Shown: positions 51,412 to 60,965, counted from the stretch's first letter. The stretch: DNA of 64,000 nucleotides from Enterococcus hirae ATCC 9790 (GCF_000271405.2 NC_018081.1:1420301-1484300), one strand, 5' to 3'. The notes: generated by a model from the sequence alone, not told the origin. A program made the numbers and translations.

Positions 51412-51846
51412 ATGGAAAGAACAATTATTCTAGCCTCCCATGGACGTTTTGCTTCAGGGATTTTAGATTCTTTGGAACTTATTTTTGGTAAAACGCATTC
51501 GATCCTAGCGTTAGATTGCTATGGAACTGAAACGTTTGATTTAGCAAAATCAGTGCAGCAATTGATCAACGATCATCAAGGGCAAGAGTTGATCATCATC
51601 ACTGACTTATTTGGTGGCAGTGTAAACAATGAATTTTTGCAGTACATTAACCGACCGAATATCTACTTGATTGCTGGTTTGAATCTGCCATTGTTGATCG
51701 AGATTGCCACAAAAATTGAGACAGCTGATTCAATCGTTGAATTGATCCATCAGGTATTGAATGATTCAAAAGAAATGATCCAATTTTGTAATGAAAGTAT
51801 CGAAAAAAAATGGAAGAAGAAGAATTTTAGGAGGGATTGGAAATGA
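51412..51846 (+). CDS. gfrA: PTS mannose-family EIIA component
   Basis: 144 residues. Phosphorylated His in ILASHGRFASGIL; LIIITDLFGGSVNN is the family signature. Takes phosphate from HPr and passes it to EIIB. AGAGGTGG precedes the ATG. First gene downstream of the sigma-54 promoter; overlaps the next gene by four bases. Confidence 0.9.
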   Translation: MERTIILASHGRFASGILDSLELIFGKTHSILALDCYGTETFDLAKSVQQLINDHQGQELIIITDLFGGSVNNEFLQYINRPNIYLIAGLNLPLLIEIATKIETADSIVELIHQVLNDSKEMIQFCNESIEKKWKKKNFRRDWK

Positions 51847-52313
51847 TTATTTTAACAAGAGTCGATCATCGTTTATTGCATGGTCAAGTCGCTTTTTCTT
51901 GGACACAATCAATTGGGGCAGATTGTATTTTGATCGCAAATGATGATGTGCCAAACAATGAAATACGCAAAACAACCATTAAGTTGGCAAAGCCACAAGG
52001 AGTGAAACTAGTGATCAAATCGATTGAAGATTCGATCGCTGCATTACAAAGTGGCGTAACGGATAAATATAAACTATTTATCGTAGTAGAGTCTGTGAGA
52101 GATGCGTATCAATTAGCAAAAGCTTGTCCACAGATCAAGCAAATCAATTTAGGTGGGATTAAAGCAAAGGAAGGAACGCGGAGTCTAGGTAAAGCGGTCA
52201 ACGTATTACCTGAAGAAGAAAAATTGTTGGAACAAATGATCGCTGATGGGATAGAAGTAGAAATTCGTCAAGTACCAGCAGATAAAAAAATAGCAGCAAA
52301 GGAAGTCTTATGA
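51843..52313 (+). CDS. gfrB: PTS mannose-family EIIB component
   Basis: 156 residues from the ATG at 51843 (AGGAGGG with seven-base spacing; a TTG six bases earlier is too close). Active-site His in RVDHRLLHGQVAFSW. Typical mannose-family fold. It phosphorylates the sugar carried by the EIIC/EIID complex. Confidence 0.9.
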   Translation: MIILTRVDHRLLHGQVAFSWTQSIGADCILIANDDVPNNEIRKTTIKLAKPQGVKLVIKSIEDSIAALQSGVTDKYKLFIVVESVRDAYQLAKACPQIKQINLGGIKAKEGTRSLGKAVNVLPEEEKLLEQMIADGIEVEIRQVPADKKIAAKEVL

Positions 52314-52330
52314 GAAAGGAAGAATAAAAG

Positions 52331-53110
52331 ATGATCCTACAAGCAATTCTTTTAGGTCTGGTTGCCTTTATTGCGCAATCAGAGTATGCGTTAGGAACTT
52401 CCCTGCTTTCTCGTCCGATCGTAACGGGATTATTTACAGGGATTGTTTTGGGAGATGTAAAAACAGGTATTATTATGGGAGCAACTTTGGAATTAGCTTT
52501 TATTGGTTCATTTTCAGTTGGAGCATCGATTCCACCAGACGTTGTGACCGGTGGAATCTTAGGAACTGCATTTGCCATTACTGCAGGAGCAGGAACAGAA
52601 ACAGCATTACTATTAGGTTTACCAATTGCGACACTTACCCTTATTTTAAAAAATGTTTATTTAGGACTATTGATTCCGATCATGAACCACAGAGCAGATC
52701 GTTATGCGGAGGATGGGAATTATAAAGGGGTCGAACACATGCACTTATTAGCTGGTTTCGGCTTGTCATTGATGCTTGGTCTGGTAGTCATGATTTCTTA
52801 TTTAGTCGGAAGTCAAACGATCGGGAATCTCTTAGCGAAAATACCAGATTTTGTGCAAAACGGCTTGACCGTTGCAACTGGGTTGATTCCAGCACTTGGA
52901 TTTGCCATGCTGGCACGTTTATTGATCAATAAAAAAGTAGCACCTTATTTCTTTTTAGGCTTTGCTGTAGCAGCTTACTTAGAGATTCCAGTAACAGGTA
53001 TTGCCATCTTTGGGGCGATCTTAGCCGTCATTGTCGTCAATATCATGAACGTACGTCAAGTATCCGTTCAAACTTCAGCAGGGGAGGTAGAAGAGGATGA
53101 AGACTTCTAA
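52331..53110 (+). CDS. gfrC: PTS mannose-family EIIC component
   Basis: 259 residues, membrane subunit. Family features: GTSLLSRPIVTGLFTGIVLGD and LELAFIGSFSVGASIPPDVVTGGILGTAFA. C-terminal end is acidic (EVEEDEDF) and overlaps the EIID start by 14 bases. Confidence 0.93.
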   Translation: MILQAILLGLVAFIAQSEYALGTSLLSRPIVTGLFTGIVLGDVKTGIIMGATLELAFIGSFSVGASIPPDVVTGGILGTAFAITAGAGTETALLLGLPIATLTLILKNVYLGLLIPIMNHRADRYAEDGNYKGVEHMHLLAGFGLSLMLGLVVMISYLVGSQTIGNLLAKIPDFVQNGLTVATGLIPALGFAMLARLLINKKVAPYFFLGFAVAAYLEIPVTGIAIFGAILAVIVVNIMNVRQVSVQTSAGEVEEDEDF

Positions 53111-53918
53111 TCAAGAAGAACACAAAGTGACCAAAAAAGAATTGAATCAGGTCTTTTGGCGCTCATTTCAAATGGAATTTTCATGGAACTATGAAAGACA
53201 GATGAATATGGCCTATGTCTTTGCCATTATTCCCATCTTGAAAAAGCTCTATCATACCAAAGAAGAAATGTCAGCGGCGCTTAAACGCCATTTAGAGTTT
53301 TTTAACACGACACCACATATCGTGACCCTGATCTTAGGGATCAATGCAGCGATGGAAGAAGAAAATAAAAATGACCCAGAATTTGATGTAACAGCTATCG
53401 ATAGTATCAAGACCTCACTGATGGGACCTTTAGCAGGGTTAGGCGATTCATTCTTTTGGGGAACGTTGCGTTTGATCGCGACGGGTGTTGGGACTTCACT
53501 AGCACTACAAGGAAATATTTTAGGACCAATTTTATTCCTTTTGATTTTCAATATCCCTCATGTTTTGTTTCGTTACTTGGCAACAAGTTGGGGCTATCGA
53601 CTAGGTACTGGATTTTTAAAGAAAATCCAAGCAAACGGAATGATGGAAAGTTTAACGTTAGGTGCTTCAATCATTGGATTGATGGTAGTTGGCGGGATGA
53701 CTGCGACGATGATCGATATCAATATTCCTTTGAAAATCGGAACAGGTGAAAATGCTGTCACGGTTCAAAGTATTTTTGATGATATCGTTCCTCATATTTT
53801 AAGTTTAGGTGCCTTTGGAGCAGTCTTTTATTTATTGAAAAAAGAAGTCAAACCATTGATGATTTTGATTGGATTAGCTATTTTTGGGATTGCTGGTTCA
53901 TGGATTGGTATCTTTTAG
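53097..53918 (+). CDS. gfrD: PTS mannose-family EIID component
   Basis: 273 residues. Family markers: VFWRSFQMEFSWNYERQ, and GPLAGLGDSFFWGTLRLIA. With EIIC forms the sugar channel. Overlaps gfrC. Confidence 0.93.
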   Translation: MKTSNQEEHKVTKKELNQVFWRSFQMEFSWNYERQMNMAYVFAIIPILKKLYHTKEEMSAALKRHLEFFNTTPHIVTLILGINAAMEEENKNDPEFDVTAIDSIKTSLMGPLAGLGDSFFWGTLRLIATGVGTSLALQGNILGPILFLLIFNIPHVLFRYLATSWGYRLGTGFLKKIQANGMMESLTLGASIIGLMVVGGMTATMIDINIPLKIGTGENAVTVQSIFDDIVPHILSLGAFGAVFYLLKKEVKPLMILIGLAIFGIAGSWIGIF

Positions 53919-53934
53919 AAAAGGAGAGAACAAG

Positions 53935-54984
53935 ATGGTCACAATGCTTGATTATATTCATGAAGAAAAAACAGCTTTATCAGCGATTCTTGAAAAGAAT
54001 GATTCGTCACTTCATGTGTCTTATCAAAACATGCAACACGTTCTGATTCTGGCGACAGGTTCTTCGTATAATGCTTGTCTTGCTGCAAAGCCGGCACTAG
54101 AAAGCTATGGAGACATCACTGTGGATATCCAAGAACCTTATCATTTTAATCATTATGGGAAATTGTCAGAAGAAGTTGATACAGTCATCGCTGTTTCTCA
54201 AAGTGGGAAAAGTGCTTCGACAGTCGATGCCATTCGAAAGATCCGATCATCAAAACGACGGACGATCGCTTTAACTGGAGATGATCAAAGTCCGATCACC
54301 AAAGAAGTGGATCAAGTGATTGACTTGAATATGGGCGTGGAAAAAGTGGGGTTTGTTACCAAGGGCTATTCAGCAACCGTTCTTCAGTTGATTCTCTTAG
54401 GTCTAGCGATTGGAACCAGTAAAGACAGAATAACAGCAGCGCAAAAAGAAGAAAAACTAGTTCAACTAAGAGAAATCGTGATGAAAATTCCTCAGATCAT
54501 TGCGCAAACAGAACAATTTTTTGAAAAAAATGAAGCACTCTTTCGTGTAGCAAAACGATTTATTGCGATCGGGTATGGACCGAATTGGGGAACAGCAAAA
54601 GAGTTTGAAACCAAGTTTACAGAAACTGTTCGGGAACCTTCCCAAGGCTTTGAATTAGAAGCATACATGCACGGTCCGTATTTAGAAGCCAATCCTGGTC
54701 ACATCCTATTCTTCCTGGAAACCGATAGTGATAGTCAAAAACGTTCCCAGCGATTAGCACAATACATGAAACAATATGTTGGACAGGTCATTGTTGTAAC
54801 GACTGAAGGAGAAACGACTGAGAATCAGCTTAGTCTGGGAATCACTAGCGAAGAAGATCTTTCTGTTTTAGCTTTAGTTGTACCGATCCAAGTTTTGGCT
54901 TATAAAATTGCGACTGCCAAAGGGATCGATTTAGGACAAAGAATTTTTGATGATTTTGATGAAGTATTAAAAAGTAAAATTTAA
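53935..54984 (+). CDS. gfrE: SIS-domain deglycase, glucoselysine-6-phosphate type
   Basis: 349 residues from the ATG at 53935 (AAAGGAGAG upstream; the longer frame lies in gfrD). Two SIS domains: LILATGSSYNACLAAKPAL, VIAVSQSGKSASTVDAIRK, and the second with IGYGPNWGTAKEFETKFTET and FELEAYMHGPYLEANPG. Such proteins cleave phosphorylated Amadori products to amino acid and sugar phosphate. Specificity is taken from the operon resemblance to GfrE of Salmonella; a glucosamine-6-P deaminase-like role remains possible. Confidence 0.75.
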   Translation: MVTMLDYIHEEKTALSAILEKNDSSLHVSYQNMQHVLILATGSSYNACLAAKPALESYGDITVDIQEPYHFNHYGKLSEEVDTVIAVSQSGKSASTVDAIRKIRSSKRRTIALTGDDQSPITKEVDQVIDLNMGVEKVGFVTKGYSATVLQLILLGLAIGTSKDRITAAQKEEKLVQLREIVMKIPQIIAQTEQFFEKNEALFRVAKRFIAIGYGPNWGTAKEFETKFTETVREPSQGFELEAYMHGPYLEANPGHILFFLETDSDSQKRSQRLAQYMKQYVGQVIVVTTEGETTENQLSLGITSEEDLSVLALVVPIQVLAYKIATAKGIDLGQRIFDDFDEVLKSKI

Positions 54985-54996
54985 GAGGTGGAGACT

Positions 54997-55998
54997 ATGT
55001 TAAAATTCAATGAACAAAAACAAATCGAGGATATCAATGGGGCGCTAGCTTTACGTCCGCAAGTGGAACAAATCATTGACGGATTGGGAGAGGGATTCGA
55101 TGCAATTTATTATTTAGGAATCGGCGGAACCTACGCGTCAGCGATGCAAGCTGTGACTTATATGAATGGTAAAAGTAACCTACCTGTTTATGTCCAACAT
55201 GCAGCAGAATATTACACAACTGGCAACAAACGCCTAACAGAAAAATCAATTGTTGTCTTGTCTTCAGTTACTGGTACCACGCAAGAAGTCGTGCAAGCGG
55301 TCAAAGAAATCAAAACAGTGGGTGCGACACTGATCGGGTTTATTGATACAAAAGAGAGTATTCTCGCTGAACTTTGTGACCATACGATCACTTATCCTGC
55401 ACCTGGAACCGAACAAATCAAATTCTTTATGGTCGCAGATCGTTTGATGTATAATCATGGCGAATTTGAAGACTACGAAACCTATTATCAACAATTAGAA
55501 GAGCACTTAGCAGTTGGCTTAGTCGAAGCCGAAAAACAAGCAGATGCTTTTGGATTAGCGTTTGCTGAAAAACATCGTCACGATTCGATGCACTATTTTA
55601 TCGGTGCTGGGAACCAATGGGGCGCTGTCTATTCTTATGCGATGTGTTATTGGGAAGAGCAAAGTTGGTTGCCTTCTAAATCGATCCACGCTGCTGAATT
55701 TTTACATGGTACGCTAGAAGTGATTGAAGAAACGACACCAGTGACGTTGTTCTTAGGAGAAGATGAACAACGTGTACTTGCAGAAAGAGTCGCAAACCTA
55801 TTACCAAAAATCTGTGCAAATTATACATTGATTGATACAAAAGACTATCCAATTGAAGGAATTGACGAAAGTTATCGTGGACGTGTCCTTTCTTATTTGC
55901 TGATGCATGCGGTGACGCAACGAATCGATGCGCATATCGAGCAATTAAATTGTCACCCCTTAGAAATCAGAAGATATTACCGTCAATTTGAGTATTAA
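54997..55998 (+). CDS. gfrF: SIS-domain deglycase, fructoselysine-6-phosphate type
   Basis: 333 residues from the ATG at 54997 (AAGAGGTGGAG as RBS; a GTG at 54988 lies within the RBS). SIS motifs: YYLGIGGTYASAMQAVTYM, VVLSSVTGTTQEVVQAVKE. The catalytic-type segment SIHAAEFLHGTLEV matches FrlB/FraB deglycases (catalytic Glu and His). Converts fructoselysine-6-phosphate to glucose-6-phosphate and lysine. Last gene of the operon. Confidence 0.78.
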   Translation: MLKFNEQKQIEDINGALALRPQVEQIIDGLGEGFDAIYYLGIGGTYASAMQAVTYMNGKSNLPVYVQHAAEYYTTGNKRLTEKSIVVLSSVTGTTQEVVQAVKEIKTVGATLIGFIDTKESILAELCDHTITYPAPGTEQIKFFMVADRLMYNHGEFEDYETYYQQLEEHLAVGLVEAEKQADAFGLAFAEKHRHDSMHYFIGAGNQWGAVYSYAMCYWEEQSWLPSKSIHAAEFLHGTLEVIEETTPVTLFLGEDEQRVLAERVANLLPKICANYTLIDTKDYPIEGIDESYRGRVLSYLLMHAVTQRIDAHIEQLNCHPLEIRRYYRQFEY

Positions 55999-56045
55999 GC
56001 GACACAATCAGTTCTAAGAGGAACGATTTCGTAAAATAATAAAAT

Positions 56046-56105
56046 AAAACATACCAATATGAATCGTCTGTCAGTGAAATAAACGGTTCATGCTGGTATG
56101 TTTTT
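56046..56105. terminator. Bidirectional terminator after gfrF
   Basis: AACATACCA and TGGTATGTT arms extended by ATGAaTCGT/ACGgTTCAT, with T6. Confidence 0.85.
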
Positions 56106-56168
56106 TGGTTATGACATGGATCAAGTGAGCGATTTGATCCGTGTGTTGATATGTTGATAGAAGAATTT

Positions 56169-56813
56169 TTATGAATTGTTTGATAAGTCAGTTAAGAGAT
56201 TACGAGGTTGGATATTCGCATCAATCACATTGTAAAAGGCATTTGAAGTATCATTCACATCCCAAACGGCTAAGATGACATGATAACCGAGATGATCACT
56301 TGGAATAGTGATCGTGTGTGTTAGATTTGTGTCAGCATCTTTCCCGTGACCGTCTACCTCACCTATAAATTGAAATTCATCGCGGGATAATGGTTTGTTT
56401 GGATTCCAATTATTTTTCGTGATATAGTAATGCCATTTAGCTGTTTTATGCGCGGCAGTATAAGACCAAGTGAATTTCGTTGGACCAGTTGAAAGGTTTT
56501 GTTTTGTCCAAATAGTAGCAGTTTGTTTGTCTAATTCAAATCCTTTGGCACCATTTGCGGAAGCAATTTTTCCATCTGCAGGTCCACCATTTGGGAATCC
56601 TTTAGGTGCTTCTAGTGATTGTGGCTCAGTAATTATTTCACCGTATTTTTCAAGAGCTGCATGCCAATTCTTCCTACTGTCTAATTCTCCTTGATAGGCA
56701 CGACTGATAGGTTTCTCCACATAACCGTGAGCATCCACATTAACTGTCGATAAGGCAGTTAAACCAGTTGTTGCTAAAACGAGTCCTAATCCTACGACTA
56801 AACTTTTTTTCAT
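56169..56813 (-). CDS. AA10 lytic polysaccharide monooxygenase (chitin-active), copy 1
   Basis: 214 residues from the ATG at 56813 (GGAGGG upstream; a longer frame includes the RBS). Signal peptide ending NVDA, releasing the N-terminal His29 (HGYVEKPISRAY), the first copper ligand; the second His is about residue 122 (SYTAAHKTAKWHYYI). Single-domain like E. faecalis EfCBM33A. It oxidises crystalline chitin to open it for the GH18 chitinase. Promoter carries the motif at 56899-56917. Confidence 0.93.
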   Translation of the reverse strand: MKKSLVVGLGLVLATTGLTALSTVNVDAHGYVEKPISRAYQGELDSRKNWHAALEKYGEIITEPQSLEAPKGFPNGGPADGKIASANGAKGFELDKQTATIWTKQNLSTGPTKFTWSYTAAHKTAKWHYYITKNNWNPNKPLSRDEFQFIGEVDGHGKDADTNLTHTITIPSDHLGYHVILAVWDVNDTSNAFYNVIDANIQPRNLLTDLSNNS

Positions 56814-56898
56814 CTTGATTCCCTCCATCAATTGCTTATTACGTGAAATAAATTTTTTCACAAAAATAGTATAAAACGATAGGAGAAGAGGGTTAAAT

Positions 56899-56917
56899 AT
56901 TGTTTGTTATTGCAACA
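56899..56917 (-). promoter_or_regulatory. Chitin-locus motif before LPMO copy 1
   Basis: On the minus strand: TGTTGCAATAACAAACAAT, 25 bases upstream of a TATACT -10 (56873-56868). Same two blocks as at the other chitin genes, but with a four-base shorter spacer. Confidence 0.6.
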
Positions 56918-57033
56918 AAAAAAGTATGGTTCCTAAAAAAGTTCGCTCAGTTCGCTATCATGAAAAAGCGTTCGATAAAAGATAACTTCTTTCTGATACG
57001 CTCTTATTATTGATGAGTGGCAAAAGTGAAACG

Positions 57034-57086
57034 AAAAAGATCCCACGATGTTGAGCCTAGCAATACTAGAACTACCCATCGTGGGA
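57034..57086 (-). terminator. Terminator after LPMO copy 2
   Basis: TCCCACGATG and CATCGTGGGA arms; on the minus strand the stem is followed by TCTTTTTC. Confidence 0.75.
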
Positions 57087-57156
57087 AAGATTGAGCAAAT
57101 GTTTTCAATAAACAGTAAAGAAAATGAAGAATGATTGATTGTTCAGTTAAAGAGAA

Positions 57157-57804
57157 TCACATGGATTCATTTAAATCATTTAAGATACTACGAGGTTGAA
57201 TATTCGCATCAATGACATTGTAGAAGGCATTTGATGTATCACTTACATCCCAAACTGCTAAAATCACATGATAACCTATCCGGTCATTTGGGATCGTAAT
57301 GGTGTGAGTTGGACTCGTGCTAGCTTGCGCACCTTTTCCTTGGACTTCGCCGATCAATTGAAGTTCATTGCGAGAAAGTGGTTTATTCTGGTTCCAACCT
57401 GGTTTAGTGATATAGTAATGCCATTTACTAGTTGGGTGTGATTGCGTATACTTCCAAGTGAATTTTGTCGCTCCCCCTGTTAAATTTTGTTTCGTCCATA
57501 GACTAGAAGTTTGCTTATCTAATTCAAATCCTCTTGCACCATTTGCAGAAGCGATTTTTCCATCTGCTGGTCCACCTTTAGGGAATCCCTGAGGAGCTTC
57601 TAGTGATTGTGGTTCATTAATGATCGGACCATATTTTTGAACTGCGAAATCATAGCCAATGTTTTCTTTATCCAATTGACCTTGATAGGCACGGCTAATT
57701 GGCGAGATAACATAACCATGTGCTGAAACATTGACGGAAGATAATGTTGTCAATCCTGTCGTTGCTAAAACCAAACCTAACCCTAATAAAGAACTTTTTT
57801 TCAT
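57157..57804 (-). CDS. AA10 lytic polysaccharide monooxygenase (chitin-active), copy 2
   Basis: 215 residues from the ATG at 57804 (GGAGGAAAG upstream). Signal ends NVSA; His29 begins HGYVISPISRAYQGQL; second copper His about residue 123 (YTQSHPTSKWHYYI). Closely related to copy 1, so a tandem duplication; differences concentrate in the first 60 mature residues. Own promoter and terminator. Confidence 0.93.
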   Translation of the reverse strand: MKKSSLLGLGLVLATTGLTTLSSVNVSAHGYVISPISRAYQGQLDKENIGYDFAVQKYGPIINEPQSLEAPQGFPKGGPADGKIASANGARGFELDKQTSSLWTKQNLTGGATKFTWKYTQSHPTSKWHYYITKPGWNQNKPLSRNELQLIGEVQGKGAQASTSPTHTITIPNDRIGYHVILAVWDVSDTSNAFYNVIDANIQPRSILNDLNESM

Positions 57805-57886
57805 ATTATAACTTTCCTCCAAATAATTTTTATGAAAAGGTTTTCTTTTCATGGATTTAGTATAACGGGGAGAACAATAAGCTTAG

Positions 57887-57909
57887 ATTGTTTGTCTAGC
57901 ATTACAACA
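57887..57909 (-). promoter_or_regulatory. Chitin-locus motif before LPMO copy 2
   Basis: On the minus strand: TGTTGTAATG, five bases, CAAACAAT, 22 bases upstream of TATACT (57864-57859). Confidence 0.65.
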
Positions 57910-57936
57910 AAAATAACATCTTCCGGTTCGTAATTG

Positions 57937-58809
57937 TTAATTAGCTTTGTTTTGTAAACTGCTTTCAATCAATGAATTTTTGAGATTGCTAAAATATTCT
58001 TTAGCATTAGTCAAATCTAACCACTCAAAAAAACGAAGACCCTTTTCGATTTCCGAGATGGCTGAATGATCGCCATCTGCTAATCGATCCAAAGCCGCAA
58101 ATAATTTATACTGGGCAAGATCAACTGACTGTTTGTGGTTTTGCGTTAATCTTTTCAGTTCGCATAGAAAAAGTTTTCTAAGAATCGCAGAATGACGGTT
58201 AAATGAGAGGCGTAAACCATTAAGAATAAAATTAGAGAAAAGTTCTGAATAGTAGGTAGCGTCTATGTACGTTTTCATTTTTGATACACTGGTTTGAAAG
58301 AGATGGATGATGTATTGATCATCAAAAATAAACAAACAGTTTGAAAAAATCGTTAGTTCAAAATGTCCCCAGGTTTCAATTTTTTCAAGATAATTTTTGA
58401 TCACAAAAATTTCTTCTTCTATTTTCAAATTGGTATCAGTATGGTTGTAGAGGTAGTTCATAATCAATTTTCGTTGGGCATAAATCAAACGATAGTAGAT
58501 GCTGCCTGTTTTTTCGTATTCGTTTAGTAGTTCTAATTCTTGTTCGTGAGTGATTTTTTTGGATGAGATGAGATAGTTGGTCAATTTTTGTTTATTCGTA
58601 AGTGAATTGCTATTAAGAAGAAATTGATACTCTTCTAAAGTAATGTTCATTCGTTCAAGGTAGTTAACTAATAGTTCAAAACTGATCTTTGTTCCTCTTG
58701 ATTCAAACGCAGCAAGGGTTCCTCGTTGTGAGATACCTCGTGTCAACTGTTCTTGTGTTAAGCCACGTTCTTTTCTTAACTTACGAATCAGAGACGAATG
58801 GTTAGTCAT
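57937..58809 (-). CDS. Rgg-like HTH regulator of the chitin locus
   Basis: 290 residues: N-terminal HTH (LIRKLRKERGLTQEQLTRGI) and a helical C-terminal region of the Rgg/MutR kind. It lies between LPMO copy 2 and the chitinase, whose promoters share a motif at an activator-like position, so it is the natural candidate to bind there. Architecture matches the regulator at 43523-44413. Whether it senses a peptide or chitin-derived signal is unknown. AGGAGG lies before the ATG. Confidence 0.78.
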   Translation of the reverse strand: MTNHSSLIRKLRKERGLTQEQLTRGISQRGTLAAFESRGTKISFELLVNYLERMNITLEEYQFLLNSNSLTNKQKLTNYLISSKKITHEQELELLNEYEKTGSIYYRLIYAQRKLIMNYLYNHTDTNLKIEEEIFVIKNYLEKIETWGHFELTIFSNCLFIFDDQYIIHLFQTSVSKMKTYIDATYYSELFSNFILNGLRLSFNRHSAILRKLFLCELKRLTQNHKQSVDLAQYKLFAALDRLADGDHSAISEIEKGLRFFEWLDLTNAKEYFSNLKNSLIESSLQNKAN

Positions 58810-58942
58810 ATTTTTATCCTCCTAGTGTTTTTTTATATATATTGTAGATGTTTTTTTAAATATATCACAAATGTAATAAAATTTAAATAAAGCGTCATTT
58901 TTGCGCGCTTTTAAAGAAAAAGTGCGTAATTGATTATTTGGG

Positions 58943-58994
58943 TGTTGCAATACTATGCAAATAATTGTAATCGTTTTAATTGATGGTGTAATAT
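58943..58994 (+). promoter_or_regulatory. Chitinase promoter: shared motif, cre-like site and -35/-10
   Basis: TGTTGCAATA, CTATG, CAAATAAT at 58943-58965; TTGTAA (58965-58970) and TAATAT (58989-58994) as -35/-10 with 18 bases; a cre-like TGTAATCGTTTTAA (58966-58979, 12/14) over the -35. It suggests activation by the locus regulator plus catabolite repression. Confidence 0.6.
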
Positions 58995-59026
58995 GTTATG
59001 TAATAAAGAATAATGGAGGCGGTTTG

Positions 59027-60760
59027 ATGAAGAAAAAACTAGTATTATTTTCTGTAGGTGTGTTTAGTGCAATAGTAAGTGGAGGTACGACGGTTTTTGC
59101 AGCTGATGCAGCAGACACGATGCCTGACCTCGCGAATAAACAAATTGCAGTCGGATACTATCATAACTGGCAAGCGGAACAAGGCGCAGGCTATCAAGGA
59201 GGTCGTCCAGCCGACATTGATTTGGCCAAAATAAATCCTTTTTACAATGTAGTGACGGTTTCGTTTATGAAAGGAGAAGGGATTCCTACTTTTAAACCTT
59301 ATAATATGACGGATCAGGCCTTTCGTGAAAAAGTAGCAACATTGAATGCGCAAGGGCGAGCAGTCATTATTTCTCTAGGAGGAGCAGATTCACATATTGA
59401 ATTACATCGTGGCCAGGAACAAGCTTTTGCGAATGAAATCATTCGGTTAGTAGAAGTATATGGCTTTGATGGATTAGATATTGATTTGGAACAAACTGCG
59501 GTGGCTGCTGGGGATAATCAAACAGTCATTCCGGCGGCATTAAAAATCGTTCGTGAGCATTACAAGAAAGAAAACAAACATTTTATTATCTCAATGGCGC
59601 CTGAATTTCCATACTTAAGAACAAATGGAGCATATGTACCATATATTACAGCTTTACAAAATGAATATGACTTTATTGCCCCTAAATTGTATAATCAAGC
59701 AGGCGATGGGATCAGTGTTGGGACGGAATGGATTGCCCAAAACAATGACAATAAAAAGTATGAATTTTTGTACGGGATTTCAAAATCATTTAATGAAGGA
59801 AGCGGTGGCTTTATCCAAATTCCGGCAAGTAAACTAGCTCTAGGGATCCCAGCTAACGAAGATGCCGCAGCGAATGGCTATGTTAAAGATCCTTCAAAGG
59901 TCTACCAAGTATTTGAACAAATGACAAAAGATCAAACGCCATTAAAAGGAATCATGACATGGAGTGTCAATTGGGACGAGGGCAGAAATAAAGCTGGGAT
60001 TGCCTATAATCAGTCGTTTGCGAATGCTTATCAAGGATTGTTCAAAGAGCAAGTACCAGATACTGAGAAACCTTCTAAACCAGAAAATTTAAAAGGAACT
60101 GCAACGCAATCAAGCATTTCATTAAGCTGGTCAGCTTCTACTGATAATGTGCGTGTTTCTCATTATAATATTTATCAAAACAAACAACTCATTGGCACTA
60201 GTAACACAACCAATTATACGGTGAGCAACTTATCCCCTGACACAACCTATTCATTTACGGTTGAAGCAGTCGATACATCAGGAAATCGCTCAACATCGTC
60301 TGACGTATTAACGATCAGAATACAAGCTGGTTCACAATTACCAGCCCCTTCGATGCCAACTGGTTTAGTAGTAAAAGGTGTATCGCAAAACTCTGTGACA
60401 CTCGGTTGGTCTGCAAATGATCCGAAAGAAGAGGTCATCGGCTATGAAATCTATCGAAATGGAACGCTAGTGACAATAACGAAGTCACCAACTTTCGTAG
60501 ATACTGGTTTAACTCCTGACACAACGTATACTTATCAAATAGCAGCTGTTAACATTTCTGGTATTTCTAAGAAAAGTCAACAAGTGACAGCGAAAACGAC
60601 AGCAGATAATCAAGCAGAAGAATGGAAAATTGGGAAATTATATAATATCGGTGATATTGTGACCTATAAAGGAAATCTTTACCGTTGTCGTAACATCCAC
60701 ATGGGACAAATCGGTTGGGAACCTGATGTAGCTTTAGCATTATGGCTGAAGATCAGTTAA
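59027..60760 (+). CDS. GH18 chitinase with two FN3 domains and a C-terminal chitin-binding module
   Basis: 577 residues from the ATG at 59027 (GGAGG upstream). Signal peptide to about residue 25 (TTVFA). GH18 catalytic domain to about 345 with DGLDIDLEQ (residues 148-156; acid Glu155). Then two fibronectin III domains (KPENLKGTATQSSISLSWSA; PTGLVVKGVSQNSVTLGWSA) and a CBM5/12-like domain (WKIGKLYNIGDIVTYKGNLY). Secreted endo- or exochitinase acting with the two LPMOs. Confidence 0.95.
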   Translation: MKKKLVLFSVGVFSAIVSGGTTVFAADAADTMPDLANKQIAVGYYHNWQAEQGAGYQGGRPADIDLAKINPFYNVVTVSFMKGEGIPTFKPYNMTDQAFREKVATLNAQGRAVIISLGGADSHIELHRGQEQAFANEIIRLVEVYGFDGLDIDLEQTAVAAGDNQTVIPAALKIVREHYKKENKHFIISMAPEFPYLRTNGAYVPYITALQNEYDFIAPKLYNQAGDGISVGTEWIAQNNDNKKYEFLYGISKSFNEGSGGFIQIPASKLALGIPANEDAAANGYVKDPSKVYQVFEQMTKDQTPLKGIMTWSVNWDEGRNKAGIAYNQSFANAYQGLFKEQVPDTEKPSKPENLKGTATQSSISLSWSASTDNVRVSHYNIYQNKQLIGTSNTTNYTVSNLSPDTTYSFTVEAVDTSGNRSTSSDVLTIRIQAGSQLPAPSMPTGLVVKGVSQNSVTLGWSANDPKEEVIGYEIYRNGTLVTITKSPTFVDTGLTPDTTYTYQIAAVNISGISKKSQQVTAKTTADNQAEEWKIGKLYNIGDIVTYKGNLYRCRNIHMGQIGWEPDVALALWLKIS

Positions 60761-60782
60761 TAAAGTTAACAAAATAAAAAAG

Positions 60783-60864
60783 AGTCAGAGTGCAGTATGT
60801 CAGGGCTATTACAATGAGGATGTAATGAGGACATAGACATATAAGGCGCACTCTGATTTTTTTA
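60783..60864 (+). terminator. Terminator after the chitinase
   Basis: TCAGAGTGC pairs with GCACTCTGA over a long intervening loop, followed by T7. The loop is longer than usual (about 50 bases). Confidence 0.6.
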
Positions 60865-60965
60865 CATAAAATTGTCAGAATCAAAATATAAGATAAGCCA
60901 CGCAACCATTTTACATGCTCTGATCTAAATAGTTATTTTCAGTTGTTCAGGATGAGAGAATAAAC

